Below, in pieces: positions 1-12,550 of a stretch of 64,000 nucleotides of DNA. The notes under the pieces were generated by a model. That model searched no databases. It had not been told where the DNA came from and saw only the letters and a program-made list of their open reading frames with translations. The translations under genes were made by a program, and so were the position numbers. The DNA comes from Carposina sasakii. Lineage: Eukaryota > Arthropoda > Insecta > Lepidoptera > Carposinidae. The DNA is taken from NCBI GenBank assembly GCA_014607495.2, contig CP053150.1:6530495-6594494 (forward strand). Reading direction: 5' to 3'. Positions within the stretch are counted from its first letter, which is position 1. Every line of letters starts with the position of its first letter.

Positions 1-1890
1 ACTATTACGCGTATGTAAGTGTAAGTAAATATTTAGCAGAAAATAAAATCAATTTTGTTTTTTTACCAACCTTTTCGAAAATTTAATTTTCGTAAAAAAT
101 ATTTCTCGCATGCATAAACAGTCGCAGTTGCGACAAAAATTTTCTATGATCAGGGTGTAAGGATTAAAGGAATGACAAGGTGTTTTTGTGTATAACGTCT
201 TTGGAATAAAGCCTATTTTCGGCTAACAACCGGAATCCATCACGCCAGACTGTGCCGGCGTTTTTCATAACACCCAATACTTTTTGTTGAAAATCTTTTC
301 CCATTTTAATTTTTGGCTTTTCTCATTTTATTTGTTTGGTGAAAATGCCATCGCCAGACTTGACTTTCAATTGGTCGGATCTTTGTGGTTAAATATGAAT
401 AGAATAAGTACCTAGGTACCTTGTTTTTTCTTATCCTATTTCTATTTCTATTTCTTAATGAATTATGAGTGAAAACCTAGTTAACATTTGCTGATTTTAA
501 AAATGAACTTAACTACTTCAGCTAGTTCTGTTAGTGAAATATCTATTACCTACATACGAGTTTAGTTGATTAATAGATAATTCTTCGGCATGCTAAATAA
601 GTTTATAATAAATTAAAGTAATTTGAGAATTTTAAACTAAGCCCATTTTTAAACATTCATCTAAAATACATTTCTACAGTTTAAAATAAACTTCTCACTA
701 ATTCGACTAAAATCTACTTGCCTCGTTATCATTCTTATCCCACGATATCGCGTCAAGCCGCCCGCTGCGTTAAGGGGCAAGCGCGAAGGCGACACGAGCG
801 GCGACTACGGATCGCGCTCATCGACTGACTACGGACTACGAAGCGAAAAAAGCACTACGGACTACGGCCGGAATGACTACGGCATTCATACGTAGCACGC
901 CCATTCTTTGCAGTGAAGTAAAATAAGTTTTAATGAACCTATTTGAAAACCATTTCCACTTGGCTGACATTGAACAATGCTGCTTTAATGATAGTTAAAA
1001 GTTACTTATACACTTGTGATCTTATAACTGCGATATATGTATAAGTGTGTGGCTATAAATGTTCTTATAAAGTCACATTTGAAAATATGTGATCTTTCTA
1101 ATGCTTAAAATATGTCTCTCAAAACCAGCCTTGATTGATGTAATCCTATAAAATATATAAATTACGAAATTTTACGTAGTAATTGGGCAAATTTTGCGTA
1201 AGGCAAATCTTCTGGTTCAATAGTGATTAATTGACGTCGTTTCAGAGGAGTGTTTAACGTTGATTTAAACCTCGGCTTAAACCGCGAACGAGTAAAGCAC
1301 AGCGGAATAGAGCTTCTGCAATTTTAAAGCATAACCTATCGTTTTCCTTACCTTAAGTTGTTTAACCTCTAATTTTTAACAAAGTATTAAAACATGTTTT
1401 TAACAAGTAACATACTTAGTTAATACAAGAGATAAGAATTTCTACAAATTCTACTATTATAAATGTCAAACCTCTTTGTGAAAATATGCTGATGTTGACC
1501 TACCTTTGATATTTCTTATACGCAAAAACTGATTAACTGCTTTTTATGATACTTGTCATTTACCTATGTGGCTTATAAGTTATGCCCAAAACAGGCTAAA
1601 CATATGTTATTTCTGCACGCGTCAGCTACTAATATTTTAATTGTCCATCAAACATTAAATCTTGCTTTAGTTTTGTAATTATTTTTAAAAAAGTCTAATT
1701 ATTTTTAGCTGGAAACTAGTGACTTTTACTTTTATCCCGCTCCGCTTAACGTCCCGCCTCCGTGGTTCAGAGCCAACATTACGGAAATTTGGTTATCATT
1801 GTGAACGAGTTAATTACTGTGCAAGTCAGCAGGAAATTGTACATATTACTGATCACTATAGAATTAAAATGGCTAACTTTGTGTGACCTA
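1..1890. other. AT-rich non-coding DNA
   Basis: No convincing exon, RNA gene or transposon terminus is seen. The only compositional break is a GC-richer stretch near 735-885, listed separately. Confidence 0.6.
804..882 (+). repeat. short degenerate ACTACGG repeat cluster
   Basis: ACTACGG occurs at 804, 828, 854, 861 and 876, with ACTACGA at 835, inside a locally GC-rich block in AT-rich DNA. It could be a decayed simple repeat or part of an unrecognised element. Confidence 0.55.
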
Positions 1891-2154
1891 TACAGGGTGT
1901 AACAAAAAGGGTATGTTAAGCAGAAAGCTATGTAAATAGCCCACTGTAGAGAACCTATTCACAAAATTTGAGACCCGAAATCACATCTTTATTTTTCCCG
2001 ATAGTATGGAGAATTTTTAAATATCTCAGGAAATTTAATACAATCTTGAAAAATAAAAATGTGATTTCGAGTCTCAAATTTCGGAAATAGGTTCTCTATA
2101 GTGGGCTATTTACATAGCTTTTCGCTTAACATACCCTTTCTGTTACACCTTGTA
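1891..2154. mobile_element. palindromic MITE, TACAGGGTGT family
   Basis: Two inverted arms of about 95 bp end in TACAGGGTGTAACA on the left and its near-complement TGTTACACCTTGTA on the right. Both arms carry GGGTATGTTAAGC and GCTATGTAAATAGCCCACT. The spacer is short and there is no open reading frame. The TA ends suggest a TA target, as in Tc1/mariner-type MITEs, but the superfamily is an inference. Confidence 0.8.
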
Positions 2155-2521
2155 GAATTGAAGTATGCGCATTATATATCCAATTACCTGTATGTCGTGG
2201 CATTAGATTGGCGTGACATCATAATATCCGTGTGGTGTCGGCAGAGTGGAAGAGCACCACCCTATGCCCGTAGGTAAAATGCGATTAAGGGTTTCTGGGA
2301 GGTAGGCAGCAGCGCCTCCCGTGTTAACAACATAGTCCGAAAATTACACTGCGTACAAGAATCCGCTTGCCCAGCGCGTGGTGTCTATGGACAAAAACTC
2401 TTTACTATAGCCTTGTAGCGTACACTGGGGGAGTCCTACGTGCAGCAGTAGACCGCAATATCATAGGCCGATGTGATGTGCAATTTCATAATAATTCATT
2501 CAACAATATGACTTTGTACGG

Positions 2522-2788
2522 ACATTGTCTAAAGCGCCAGCCGCATGAGTAATATAGAGCGAGTCAGTCGTTCCCCGTCACTCGCCCGCCACACTGGTCT
2601 AGGTCCTATTATACTGATGTACTAAGACGCACATGTAATAACGTTGTGTACCCTTTAAGTTATTTGGTGTTTCTATTTATCTTTCCCTCTCGTTAGATAG
2701 ACAATATCTACATTTGTGACGGGCTAGTGACGGGGAACGACTGACTCGCTCTATATTACTCGTGCGGCTCGCGCTTTAGACAATATGT
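2522..2788. mobile_element. palindromic MITE with ~65-bp inverted arms
   Basis: The left arm (2522-2588, starting ACATTGTCTAAAGCG) is nearly the reverse complement of the right arm (2719-2788, ending CGCTTTAGACAATATGT). Both contain GAGCGAGTCAGTCGTTCCCC or its complement. The centre is unrelated sequence with no coding potential. Confidence 0.8.
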
Positions 2789-3122
2789 ATTGTATAATTT
2801 TACTTATGCCAAACGTAACCATAGTACATACCAATTACTATATGCTACGAGTATAACTAGCCTACTGGGCTAAACCTTTCCGAATTATATTTAAATTTGT
2901 TTCATCCATATTGATTCATCGAAGATTACCACAATGGTTCAAACCCAAACTCATTCGCACTGTGGCTCAATTTATCAATAACACAAACTCAGAGAATATT
3001 TTTACCTGGATGCTTTTTAATCAAATATTGTATTTCATCAAAGTTCAAGCTCAAAATAAGTTTTTACTAACAATGTGCTGTGCTAATAGGCTTTACTGGA
3101 ATATACCCTTAAATATATATCC

Positions 3123-3746
3123 TTGACAACGACTGACCATCTTCAACTCTTAGGCCTGGACATATCAGCAACGTCGAATTTTGGCAAGTACATGGAGTCC
3201 ATAGCAAAAATCTCAGTTAAAAAACTAGGCGTCCTATCCAAGGTTAGGCGGTATTTTACTCCACAGCAACTATTGGCGCTATATAAAGCGCAAGTTCGCC
3301 CTTGTATGGAGTACTGCTGCCACTTTTGGGATGGATCAGCTAAATATCAGCTAGCCGCACTGGACTCGGTGGAAAAACGGGCAATAAAACTTATTGGAGA
3401 TGAAACCGTAGCAAATTCGAAACTCCAGGACCTGACCCACCGCCGTAAAATTGCCGCCTTGTCAGTGTTTTACAGGATACACTTTGGAGAGTGTGCGTGG
3501 GAACTTCACAATACAGTTCCACCAGCCCCTTTTCACCATCGGGATACTAGACGCAGACTAGCGTATCACCCTTATGTTATTGATATCCCACACATCCGCA
3601 CCAAACGTTATGCTAACTAGTTTGTAATGCGAACGGCTAAGGAGTGGAATGCACTTCCTGCCGATGTATTTCCCGAGCACTACAACATTGGTCTCTTCAA
3701 AGCTAGAGTGAATAGGCACCTTCTAGGCAAACATGTACCACCCTAG
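3123..3746 (+). pseudogene. 3' end of a non-LTR retrotransposon reverse transcriptase
   Basis: One frame runs from 3123 to a TAG at 3744 and is broken only by an in-frame TAG at 3618. It encodes the region after the RT catalytic core that is common in insect LINEs: a KKLGVL..RRYFTP..LLALYKAQVRP segment, an EYCCHFWDGSA block, then RTAKEWNALP near the C-terminus. The 5' part, with the endonuclease and the YADD box, is absent, as usual after 5' truncation. No poly(A) or microsatellite tail is evident at the 3' side. Clade not assigned. Confidence 0.8.
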
Positions 3747-3782
3747 GCCGCATCTTGCTTAACATCATTATCTAACATCGAT

Positions 3783-3950
3783 ATTGATCATTTCTCGTGA
3801 AAAAATCTTGCTACACGCGTGAATGAGCATGGACCCTAATATTTTGGAAACCAGACACTTCCCAGGTATGCTTCCATTGAGAAAAATTATCGTGATGATA
3901 AGGAGATTCCGTAGTTTTCGGGAACGTTGATGACCAAAAATCATCCTGTA
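3783..3950 (+). mobile_element. right half of the CAGGATG/ATCAGCC MITE
   Basis: From TTTCTCGTGAAAAAATCTTG to ATCATCCTGTA this matches the right part of the MITE at 13492-20160, and copies at 25298-25661 and 38331-38520. The left half is missing and the middle is shortened. Confidence 0.75.
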
Positions 3951-3999
3951 TGTATCTAACAATAGCTGTTTTCGACATTTTCACAGATAAGTACTGTAT

Positions 4000-4810
4000 C
4001 GTACGATATGCTGTATTTCCTTCATGATGTAGGTACAAACCTAGAAGCCTATATAGGCATAGTATAGGTATTGGTAGATACAATTGAGCTAGTTACCAAC
4101 TGGAACATTCAGTGCCCTCACAACGCAAATGTCACTGCATATTAGAAGTGTATTGATTTATATCGCGACAATAATGTATTTCAGTATATGCGTGCGAAAG
4201 TCTTTTGTTTACTATATCTATAGGTACAGCATAATCTTATGTGCTGATGCTACAATAGCTATATCTCCTTCCGAGCACGTCATAAGAGTCGACTAAAGAA
4301 CTTGGGGGCAATGAGCTAGCAACTTGTAAAACAGTTTAAAGATAGATCAGTGTTATTTTACACCTCCTGCAAGCCTAGTATTACCTGCGATACACGATAT
4401 GATAAACCTATTTATCGACATTTAGCCTGTTAAAATACGATAAATATAGCCGCCATGTTGAATTTTGTATAGAGACGATACGATATCGTACGATACAATA
4501 TCCACTATGCGTGGTCATGCTAGGGGGGCTGGGCCTCGCTATGCTAAACGTGGCTATAGGATCTCCGCTAAATATTTTCAGACAGCGATCTTTCAAAATA
4601 TTTCAATTTTCAGGCAATTTTAATATCAGGAACTGCAAGCCGTTAAATTATAAAGTCAGCATAATGCAAATTTGCAGGGAATTCCATTAAAATATTTTAG
4701 TCTTCAAAATGTAGATTTAAGCTCTTTTTTTCTAGCTCCGTGGTTGTCATAATATGATTCTTACATTCTGTAGGATTATCATAACATAACATTTACTGTA
4801 CAAACGCTCA
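4000..4810. other. non-coding DNA, nothing recognised
   Basis: No exon-like stretch, terminal repeat or RNA gene is visible on either strand. Confidence 0.5.
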
Positions 4811-4820
4811 AATTACATAC

Positions 4821-5077
4821 CTTCTATGCTGCTCTGGGAGTGAAAAAAAAAACGTATAATACTACAGCTGCTTCTCTTCCCGAGCATACTGTACAAGTCA
4901 GTAGAGGGACAAGATGGTCTTGGTGTTTTGTAGGCGATGGGCTACTAACCGAACTTGTACATCTCCACTATACCCTCAAAATTGGTCAGAAGCGGCACCA
5001 TGTGGTTCTATCGGCCCTTGGTGCTCTGCCTACCCCTTAAGGGATAAAGGCGTGATTATATGTATGTATGTATGTAC
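4821..5077 (+). mobile_element. short retroelement with (TATG)n tail
   Basis: One of four related copies in this window (others at 36590-36755, 53723-53985 and 59986-60125). They share CTTCTATGCTGCTCTGGGAG near the 5' end, ACCGAACTTGTACATCTC in the middle and GGGATAAAGGCGTGATTATA followed by TATG repeats at the 3' end. The tetranucleotide tail resembles lepidopteran RTE-type elements. It is probably a non-autonomous partner of, or 5'-truncated copies from, such a LINE. Confidence 0.7.
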
Positions 5078-5079
5078 GC

Positions 5080-7370
5080 TCAAATTGTCCGTTCTAGATG
5101 AAAAAACACGTATTGGTGCACCTGAAGCGACAGAAGCTACAAAAGATTTTCTCTTGGTTACCATAATGTTACCATGTTATAAGTTTAATTCAACTTGCTT
5201 GACCATTCATGTCCGGACGGAACTGCGGATGACTTCATTCGATATGTATTTCTGCTTGTTTATTCATTATATACCAAAGATAGCCTAAAATGGTTACAAG
5301 TACCGTAATAAGTTTAAGGTTTCTACCGAAACAAACTCAGGAAAACCCTATTACTTGCCTCAAAGTTTTACTTATGTACGTTTTGAGATCTAATGTACCT
5401 CCAACACTATATTGAACATTTGTACACCGCGATTTATGTATGTATGGAAAACAAAATTTATAGAAAGATACCCAGCATTTTGGAAGTTAATATCTGCTAA
5501 AGGACAGTTTCATTAAAATTTCTTCGCTATGAGTTATGGTCGTATCAAAGAAAGAAGGACATTAAGGAAAAACATAGCCCTATTAACAAAATAGACATGC
5601 CATCACCAGCAAGGCCACCTGAACAAAACGCTATAGTACCTAAAGTTTAAAAAATGTGCGGCCGTTCCTCTTATTATAATACATACATGCAAATAGACAC
5701 GGCTGTCTTCTCAAAATGGGTAGCCAAAACTACAGGATCATAAGGGAGATCCCATAGTCACGTTTAGCATACTCTTGCATGTACCGTGCCTCTGGTTTAC
5801 TCGATTTCTTATTATCTATATAGGTAGGTATAAACACTAGATATCAGCTCATATTGAATAAATTTGTCATCAAATATTATATCATTAGTACCATTTACCC
5901 ACTTTAATATTGAAAGTTACTCTATGCCGTCATAGTTCTGTGCAAGTATGTTCGCAGTAAACCAATCAAAATGTAAATTGCAGCTTACCGGCGTCATGTC
6001 GGACAAGACTGAAGTAGATTAGGTACTCCGGAGATACTGATGACGTTTAGTTTAGCAGCATCAACCTTTTAGCGTAACGGCACTCTACGGCAGCAGGCAT
6101 ATTATGCTGGCTTGCCAGAACGGATACGCGCATGTACCTTGAGCCTTGTAAATACATTACCGACATATCTGCATTTACACGGACTACGAGTATACTCTTT
6201 CCATGGTAGTTCGGTGCGGGCTGGGCCGCGTCCTACTGTACTCGTAATTATCACGCGGCATGAGAAGCTAGCCTTACAAGCGTCCTTGCAAGGATGCATC
6301 CGTTGATGTAAAGGTATATAAAGAGGCGCTCGGTGTATACACTGAGTGTAAAGTGTATAATGTCGTAGTCTAAACTTACCATTACTTTCGCAGACATCTG
6401 ACAGGTGCATGGTGTTCTACGGGATAGTCATAAAACTGTTAAAGGTCTCCTAGCATAAAAACGAGACAACAGTGTGTGCAGTATATATTGAGCAATATCT
6501 CGCTCACGCCATAGAAACAATCGTGCTTTACGAAATCATTGTTTACCACGCCAAACTTTCAATGTAGAGGTCTGAGCCTGAGCCTTGCCTAAATAAATGC
6601 CACTGCTGGACAAAGCCCGATTCAAGCCCACACTTATCTTGTTCCCGCTTTAGTGGCCTACTCTGAAACTTAACTTATCCAGGTTATCCCTTCTTCTTCT
6701 CTTTCTCTAATGCAGGTTTTGTCTGTACCTAAGCGCCCGGTCAATGTTAAATTGTTAAATTAAACTAGTAAAAGCAATGATATCTCATTCGTCAATTTAA
6801 ACAAGCATCAAAAGTTCACAGCTCATGACTGATGATATCAATTTAGGTCATGTGGCAACATTACAAAACTGGATTCTCGGAGAGGTAAAAAGGAGCTATT
6901 GTTAAAGTTATCTAAATGACCACTTAGCAACAGCAAATGGACCAAGTTTACTACAAATACATTTATAATGGCAAGGCATCGTCGAGTAAGTCTCCGCGTT
7001 ATTGCACTATAACTAACTCTAACATCTTTCCCTCAAAGGCACTCGGGTGAGTACCTACGTTTTCTGTGCCAAACTTGAGTCAACGACTAATGATTTGGGG
7101 GTTAAGGGTGATAAAATCTGTAACCATTGATTCATTTATTGCGAAACGCACAGATAACTTTTTACAATAATCTGCTTCATACGAGTATACCTACAAAATC
7201 TCGGGTTCAGACTCACTCAAGCAAACATAAAATAAATAACTGACGGAGGCATACATATCGAATATCTAATCAGTGTATGCATAATTTGAGCAGTTTCTTT
7301 TCTCATGATCATTTTTATATTCATTATTCATGTTGATATACATATGTATATCCACCATGCTACCTATGAT
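5080..7370. other. non-coding DNA, nothing firm recognised
   Basis: No exon or transposon is supported. A TATATAAA string at about 6313 precedes GC-richer sequence, but no coding sequence follows, so I do not call a promoter. CACTGCTGGACAAAGCCC near 6601 resembles a stock phrase of lepidopteran LINE ends (compare 56795-57085) and may be a remnant. Confidence 0.45.
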
Positions 7371-7377
7371 GATGATG

Positions 7378-7590
7378 ATCTCCGACCGTATTTCGGCCAA
7401 GGCGACCAATCTCTACGGAGATTGGCCAGGTACGCAGGAGATATTATAGTGCACAAGTGTGTGCGCAAATACAGATGCACTCTCTATTCCGTTACTCTCA
7501 ATAGTCCGATGGGACGGAAAGCCGACACGACCGGAGAGAGATCAGGCGCAGGACCAACGGTTTTACGTGCTTTCCGAGGCACGAGCTAAG
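7378..7590 (+). repeat. interspersed repeat, SINE-like
   Basis: A second copy on the minus strand lies at 43518-43642, in a SNUPN intron. Shared blocks include GAGATTGGCCAGGTA, ATTATAGTGCACAAGTGTGT and GTCCGATGGGACGGAAAG. The two copies show it is dispersed. A pol III A/B box is not convincing, so the class is uncertain. Confidence 0.65.
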
Positions 7591-7720
7591 TGCTAATGCT
7601 ACCTATACATATATCATTAGCTGTTACCCATACATCGAAACCTCGAAACTTTCTCGATTTCAACTGGTGGTGGTGAAAGGGCAATAAATCTTTGTGATGA
7701 TGATTAACTAGGTAATAAGA

Positions 7721-7881
7721 TGTAGCGGAGCCATCTATCGGATGCAGGAGAGAACCACAATCTAATGCTAAATCCTAGAACGCGATATTAAAGTTTTTCA
7801 CAATGATTGGAATATATACATGGGCCGAACAATTAGCGGCCCGGTGGGGCCGGAAGCGCTTCCCTTTTCACCACCCCCACA
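7721..7881 (+). repeat. TRIM 5' LTR
   Basis: 161 bp, TG...CA ends, nearly identical to 8340-8507. Inverted fragments of the same LTR start occur at 35499-35599. Confidence 0.85.
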
Positions 7882-7882
7882 C

Positions 7883-7896
7883 TGGTGACCCCTGTG
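7883..7896 (+). promoter_or_regulatory. candidate primer binding site, tRNA-Trp type
   Basis: TGGTGACCCC directly after the 5' LTR equals the start of the tRNA-Trp-complementary site used by CsRn1-type Ty3/Gypsy elements (established knowledge, from memory). After ten bases the match weakens. Confidence 0.6.
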
Positions 7897-8339
7897 AACT
7901 GGACATACGCGACCTTCAGCCTTCAAGAACTTCACCATCATCGCAGCACTCCGCAACAAAGGTATCATCACAACAGCATCACCTCTCCTCTCCTTCCACG
8001 ACAGCAGCAGCAGCATGCCAGCAGCTAGCAGATTCATAAGAAGCCGCCATGACAGCTTCCTGGGCCTGTTAGCAACGCAAGCATGCAACGGCATCACGGA
8101 ACAACATTGTTCACAGTCCACGCGCAAACCAGAACACATCAGCCGCATCACGTTCACAGTCGCTTCAAAGACCAGAACGCATCGCCGCAACACGTTCCCA
8201 GTCGACTCACCGACCAGAACGCATCTCGCCTGCACGCTCGTCGCAACCACTTTCCGGTCGACTCACTGACCCAAATGCATACTGCGAGAGCACACGCTGG
8301 GTACTGCCGAAGACATATCGACCTCTGGAAGGGGAGTGA

Positions 8340-8507
8340 TGTAGCGGAGCCATCTATCGGATGCAGGAGAGAACCACAATCTAATGCTAAATCCTAGAAC
8401 GCGATGTCGAAGTTTCTCACAATGATTGGAATATATGTATACATGGGCCGAACAACAACTAGAGGCCCGGTGGGGCCGGAAGCGCTTCCCTTTTCATCAC
8501 CCCCACA
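8340..8507 (+). repeat. TRIM 3' LTR
   Basis: 168 bp, TGTAGCGG...CCCCCACA, preceded by a purine-rich tract at 8327-8339 and followed by the AAGA target duplication. Confidence 0.85.
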
Positions 8508-8968
8508 AAGATATCACTCATAATTTGTGAAAATTTCTACTGTCTAGCTATGCCAGCCTAGTGATAGACAGTCTTAGTTATAGCGTCCCGTTTTTACCCT
8601 TGACGTAAAAGTTATCCAGCTCAACATAAAGCTCCAGGTCAAAAAGATGGTTTGCAGTACTAATTTTCAGTTGGACATTGGAAAATATTGTTACGTAGTA
8701 AAGTAAGCCGTGTCCTTCACCAGCTTTTCTCATACGTTCCGTCAGAATTCTCTCTCTACATAATAGTATTAGTTTGGATTTGCATCATAAAGCTTTATTG
8801 ACATTTAGGTAAATGTTATCCGTTATCGTGGGTTTCCCACATGTTACGCCATTACTTGGTGTACCCATTAACCTACTTATCTATGAACAGGGAAATATTA
8901 ACTATTTTATCGCCTTATCTCTATAGTATAGAGTTCTGATTACTTCACCGTTCTATTGTTTATTCTTT

Positions 8969-9183
8969 ACTAGCTATTGCCCGCGACTTATTCCGCGCGG
9001 TATTCGATAATCGCGCGGTGGTGCCACCTAACGCAATAAAAAGTAGCCTATGTTTTTTCTTCGGCTCTAGACTATTTGTGTACTTACCAAATTTCATTCA
9101 ATTCAGTTCAGTAGTTTTCCCATGAAAGACGGACAAACATACACACACACACACTTTCACATTTGTAATATTAGTATAGATTA
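8969..9183 (+). repeat. lepidopteran interspersed repeat ('CCCGCGACTT' type)
   Basis: Starts CTAGCTATTGCCCGCGACTT and ends with an ACACAC run then TTGTAATATTAGTATAGA. Relatives sit at 44635-44842, 52193-52250 and 53206-53420, sharing CCCGCGACTT..GTCCGCG, AAAAAGTAGCCTA and TATAATATTAGTAGGA. Non-coding; the class is not settled by the sequence. Confidence 0.7.
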
Positions 9184-9189
9184 TTGTTT

Positions 9190-10010
9190 GTGACCATAGG
9201 ATAAGCTTAACTCAAAAAGTAAGGGGAAATGGGGCAACGTTATTTAATTAGCATGTAGCGTTTCCCACTGCAGGGTTCAGCCCTCCCATTCTTAGGTGGT
9301 TTTAGTCAGCCTCAGCCAAGTCTTTTTAGTCAGGGTCAACCTCACGGTTTTACTATCATAGGGACTATTGGACCGTGGTCCCATCATGTAACTAACATGT
9401 AATTATGTACCATCACGCTGGTCCAGTTCGAGTTGGAGGATTTTCGCTGGAGCCTCGTTTTTTGATTAGTAGGAAGGCTGGGCTCCAGAAGATATATTGA
9501 CATCCTGTCATAAAATGTATGGCTCGGTTTTGTGAGCATAGTATCATGAATGAGGTGTCTTCTCATATTCCTTTAGAAATCATTCACATTCATTATTATG
9601 ATCAGGTCTCGGGCAACCCAGGTTTTTGCCGTCGGGCGCCAATCGGTATAGCATTAACAACTAGAGAACTTTATGTCTTGAACTCTTGACCTAGGTCATT
9701 TCTTCGTCTAATTATCACGTCACTGAATTTTTTGCTATACTTATTTAATTTGAACATTCTTATTTTACAGCAGAAACAGCTATTTTGTTACCAAATATAT
9801 TTAAGGTCTCCCTTGAGGACAATAACTCATCTTTCTACGACCTGTTTGAAATTAACGTTAATTACTCGGGATTTAATTCTAACTTTCTCTTTCATTTGGG
9901 ACACTCACCTACAGTTCATTAAAGCGTCATCTCTACCGAATAATGTAGAATAATAATATGATAAATAAACAAAATACATATTATAAATATGTTTAAAAAA
10001 AAAACATTTT
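9190..10010. other. non-coding DNA, nothing recognised
   Basis: No exon, repeat terminus or RNA gene is supported on either strand. Confidence 0.45.
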
Positions 10011-10012
10011 TT

Positions 10013-10084
10013 CACCCGAGTGGGACTCGAACCCACGACCTCTCGCATTTCGTGCAGTGCTCTCACCAACTGAGCTACCGGGTC
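10013..10084 (-). tRNA. tRNA-like sequence, probably pseudogene or SINE-derived
   Basis: Read on the minus strand, the 72-nt segment has a D-arm (GCTC AGTTGGTGA GAGC), an A box like TAGCTCAGTTGGTGAGAG, a B box GGTTCGAGTCC, a T stem (GTGGG/CCCAC) and ends that mostly pair as an acceptor stem. The anticodon stem does not pair properly around the loop ACGAAAT, whose middle would read GAA (Phe). No oligo-T terminator follows closely. I therefore doubt a working tRNA. Confidence 0.5.
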
Positions 10085-10099
10085 ATATTTACATACATT

Positions 10100-12550
10100 A
10101 ATACATAATTTCTATTCCCTATTACTTTGACTACTTACTAACTGTTTAGAAAAAATACCAACGTGTATTCAGCAAAAGTTCCAAATTTTACGCAATACTC
10201 AGGTGTCTTTATAATTTGTTATATTTGAATGCATCAAAAAAAGGAATCAATATCTATTAGGAATGACCATAGCAATAGGCGTCATTATTCACGTTCACCA
10301 ATGCAACGTTGCATTTTAATCAGCGTGAAGATACTATCTTGTACGTAAACATAAAATATACGACCAGCCGGGCATAGGAAAAAATCTATTGAATTGATAA
10401 GCGAAACCGTTGAAGTGTGTCATCAGAAGCACGCACAAAGGCGCTATCGAGATTATCTGGCCCGAAAATGTCCCACGGAATCCGTCCCAACATTCGTCCC
10501 TCCCTTAAATGGAACGAGCGATGTAAGGTCGATCAACAGCATTATTATTGGTATTCGATTTAATCCTAATCCAATAGCACGTAACATAACATCGGTGAAT
10601 AGGTAATTGCCAAGTTAAATAGCATATATTATAACAGGAAGGTACTACAATCAAACCGGAATATAAACAAGAAACATAATATTTCATGGGATGTTCAGGG
10701 CGAAACATGCATTATTATTATTGGGTTCATACAGATGTAATCTCGAGAAACCAGCTAGTAGAGGATATTAATAAACTGTTAAAAATACTGAACAATAAAG
10801 AATAAGTAATATGATTAGGTGATAACACTGATAACTAAAAATATTACTCTCGCCTTTTACGGTGCAGGGAAAATTTAGGTACAATTTGAGACGGTCAATA
10901 TTAATAATTTATTTCAGTGATTACTTTATTTTCAATTTCGTTTTAATTACCAACTTAAATTAATTAAACTGAATATAAATAACGTGTACCTACTTACCTA
11001 CCTACAAGAAATAACTAAGTGATAAGTCGTAATCGGGATTATATTCAAGAATAAAGACGTCAACCATCAGATCGTGTAGTAGAGGCAGAAAATGCAATAC
11101 ATCTGATAGAGTTAATGCAAATTACAGTCCGTCCCTAACTGTTTCGATTGTGATTTAGGTTTCTATACTCCTACAGCATTGAAAACTATAATAGGTAAAT
11201 ATTCATATCATCACCTGGGCTTGTACATAGTCAATGTGAATTATTTATACCTGCAATTTTATATGTAAGTACCTACTCGTATTGAAATAAGAGTTCAAGA
11301 ATGAGAAAAGTCACATGCGGTAGTACCTATATATTAGGTATAACAGAGTGTATGAAAGCTTTCTGTGAACAACGATACAAATGAAAAGATTATTAAAAAA
11401 GTAAAAATCATGGTAGGTAATTCTAGTTGTTACTAGAATAGGAGAGAACCGCAATATCCACTAGTCATACTCGTATATGCCAGCCAGCAGCATTGGAAAA
11501 AATCTAGAACGCACCCGAACGCATTTCTATCATCAAATCCCGTCAACTGTAAAGTTACTCGTTCACTAAGCAATTTCCATACCACCATCGCCATAAGCGA
11601 CCCAGTTCCAGCCAACTGCAACACGAATTTAATTAAATACTAAAATCAATTCGTTTTTAATAAAATATGTAGGTATACCTACATTTCTGCAATTTTTCCC
11701 GGTATTTCTATCCCGGCAGACACCCGCTATGCTATTGTATTACGTGTGCATTAAAAGGAAATTATTATATGACGTAACTTATTAAATTAAGATATAAGTT
11801 CGAATAGGACCCGTTAGTTTTACCCGTATAAGTGTATTAAAACGTAGTCAATATGCAGAATCACATGACCAGGTAAAACATCGTGCAAATTTCCCAGAGG
11901 ACATACATTTTTATTAGCCTCTGGCCTGTGTCCATCCAATTTGATCCGTGTAGTACTCCCGCCCGACCATATCTCATACCCTGGACTAGGTATTCAACCA
12001 TGGGATTTATTATTTAAAAACAAAACTACGTTATACGCTCTTTTCGTCATCCAGGACTTGTTATACCTACTATACCATTATAGACGGTCAAAACCGAGCG
12101 CGTTCATATACCGTAATAAGCACCTACGTAACGAGTTACTATTCAATTATGTGGAACAGTACATAGTCTAATATACTGGATGGACTGAACGTAGCTAACC
12201 AGATACGAGTCACTATGGAATGAACTTGCGGATCTATAACGTTAGTATTAGGTATATGTCCCGATATATAGGTATTCCCATACGTTTGTCCCTAGGTACA
12301 TAAACTGCACTGCCTTTTTACCAGACCACAGCCCAAAATTTATTGTATGTAATCTATTACAAGGGGCAGAAGGTCTAAAAGGGATCACAGAAGTAATCTT
12401 TTTAAAGGGAAAAATAGAAAACATACTGTAATATCCCTTATTTTAGAAAATTTATTGATTGATAAGAAATTGAAAAACCTTCTTACCTAAATGCAGTCCT
12501 ATATGTCATTAACATTGCCCCATTAAAAAAATTTAGACGGATACTTCTCT
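10100..12550. other. AT-rich non-coding DNA
   Basis: No gene or complete element. At 11440-11530, GAGAGAACCGCAAT and TCTAGAACGC resemble scattered parts of the TRIM LTR (7721-7881) and may be a decayed copy. Confidence 0.45.

Larger units (their letters stand above)
7721..8507 (+). mobile_element. TRIM: miniature LTR retroelement
   Basis: Two direct repeats of 161 and 168 bp (7721-7881 and 8340-8507) begin TGTAGCGGAGCC, end CCCCCACA and differ by small indels and substitutions. They flank only 458 bp. AAGA precedes the left repeat (7717-7720) and follows the right one (8508-8511), a 4-bp target duplication. A primer-binding-site-like TGGTGACCCC starts one base after the left LTR. A purine run, GGAAGGGGAGTGA, abuts the right LTR. 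The inside carries no gag or pol. This is the anatomy of a terminal-repeat retrotransposon in miniature, mobilised in trans. Confidence 0.85.

Noticed and set aside
6313..6320. TATATAAA as a promoter
   Set aside because: No coding sequence or other core element follows on the plus strand.
7798..8397. Overlapping open frames of 78-150 codons on both strands
   Set aside because: They lie in the TRIM, including its LTR, on both strands and in several frames; no gag or other domain is recognisable.
10394..10606. 70-codon plus-strand frame starting MISETVEVCHQK
   Set aside because: No donor at the end, no domain recognised and composition like the surroundings; a chance frame is more likely.
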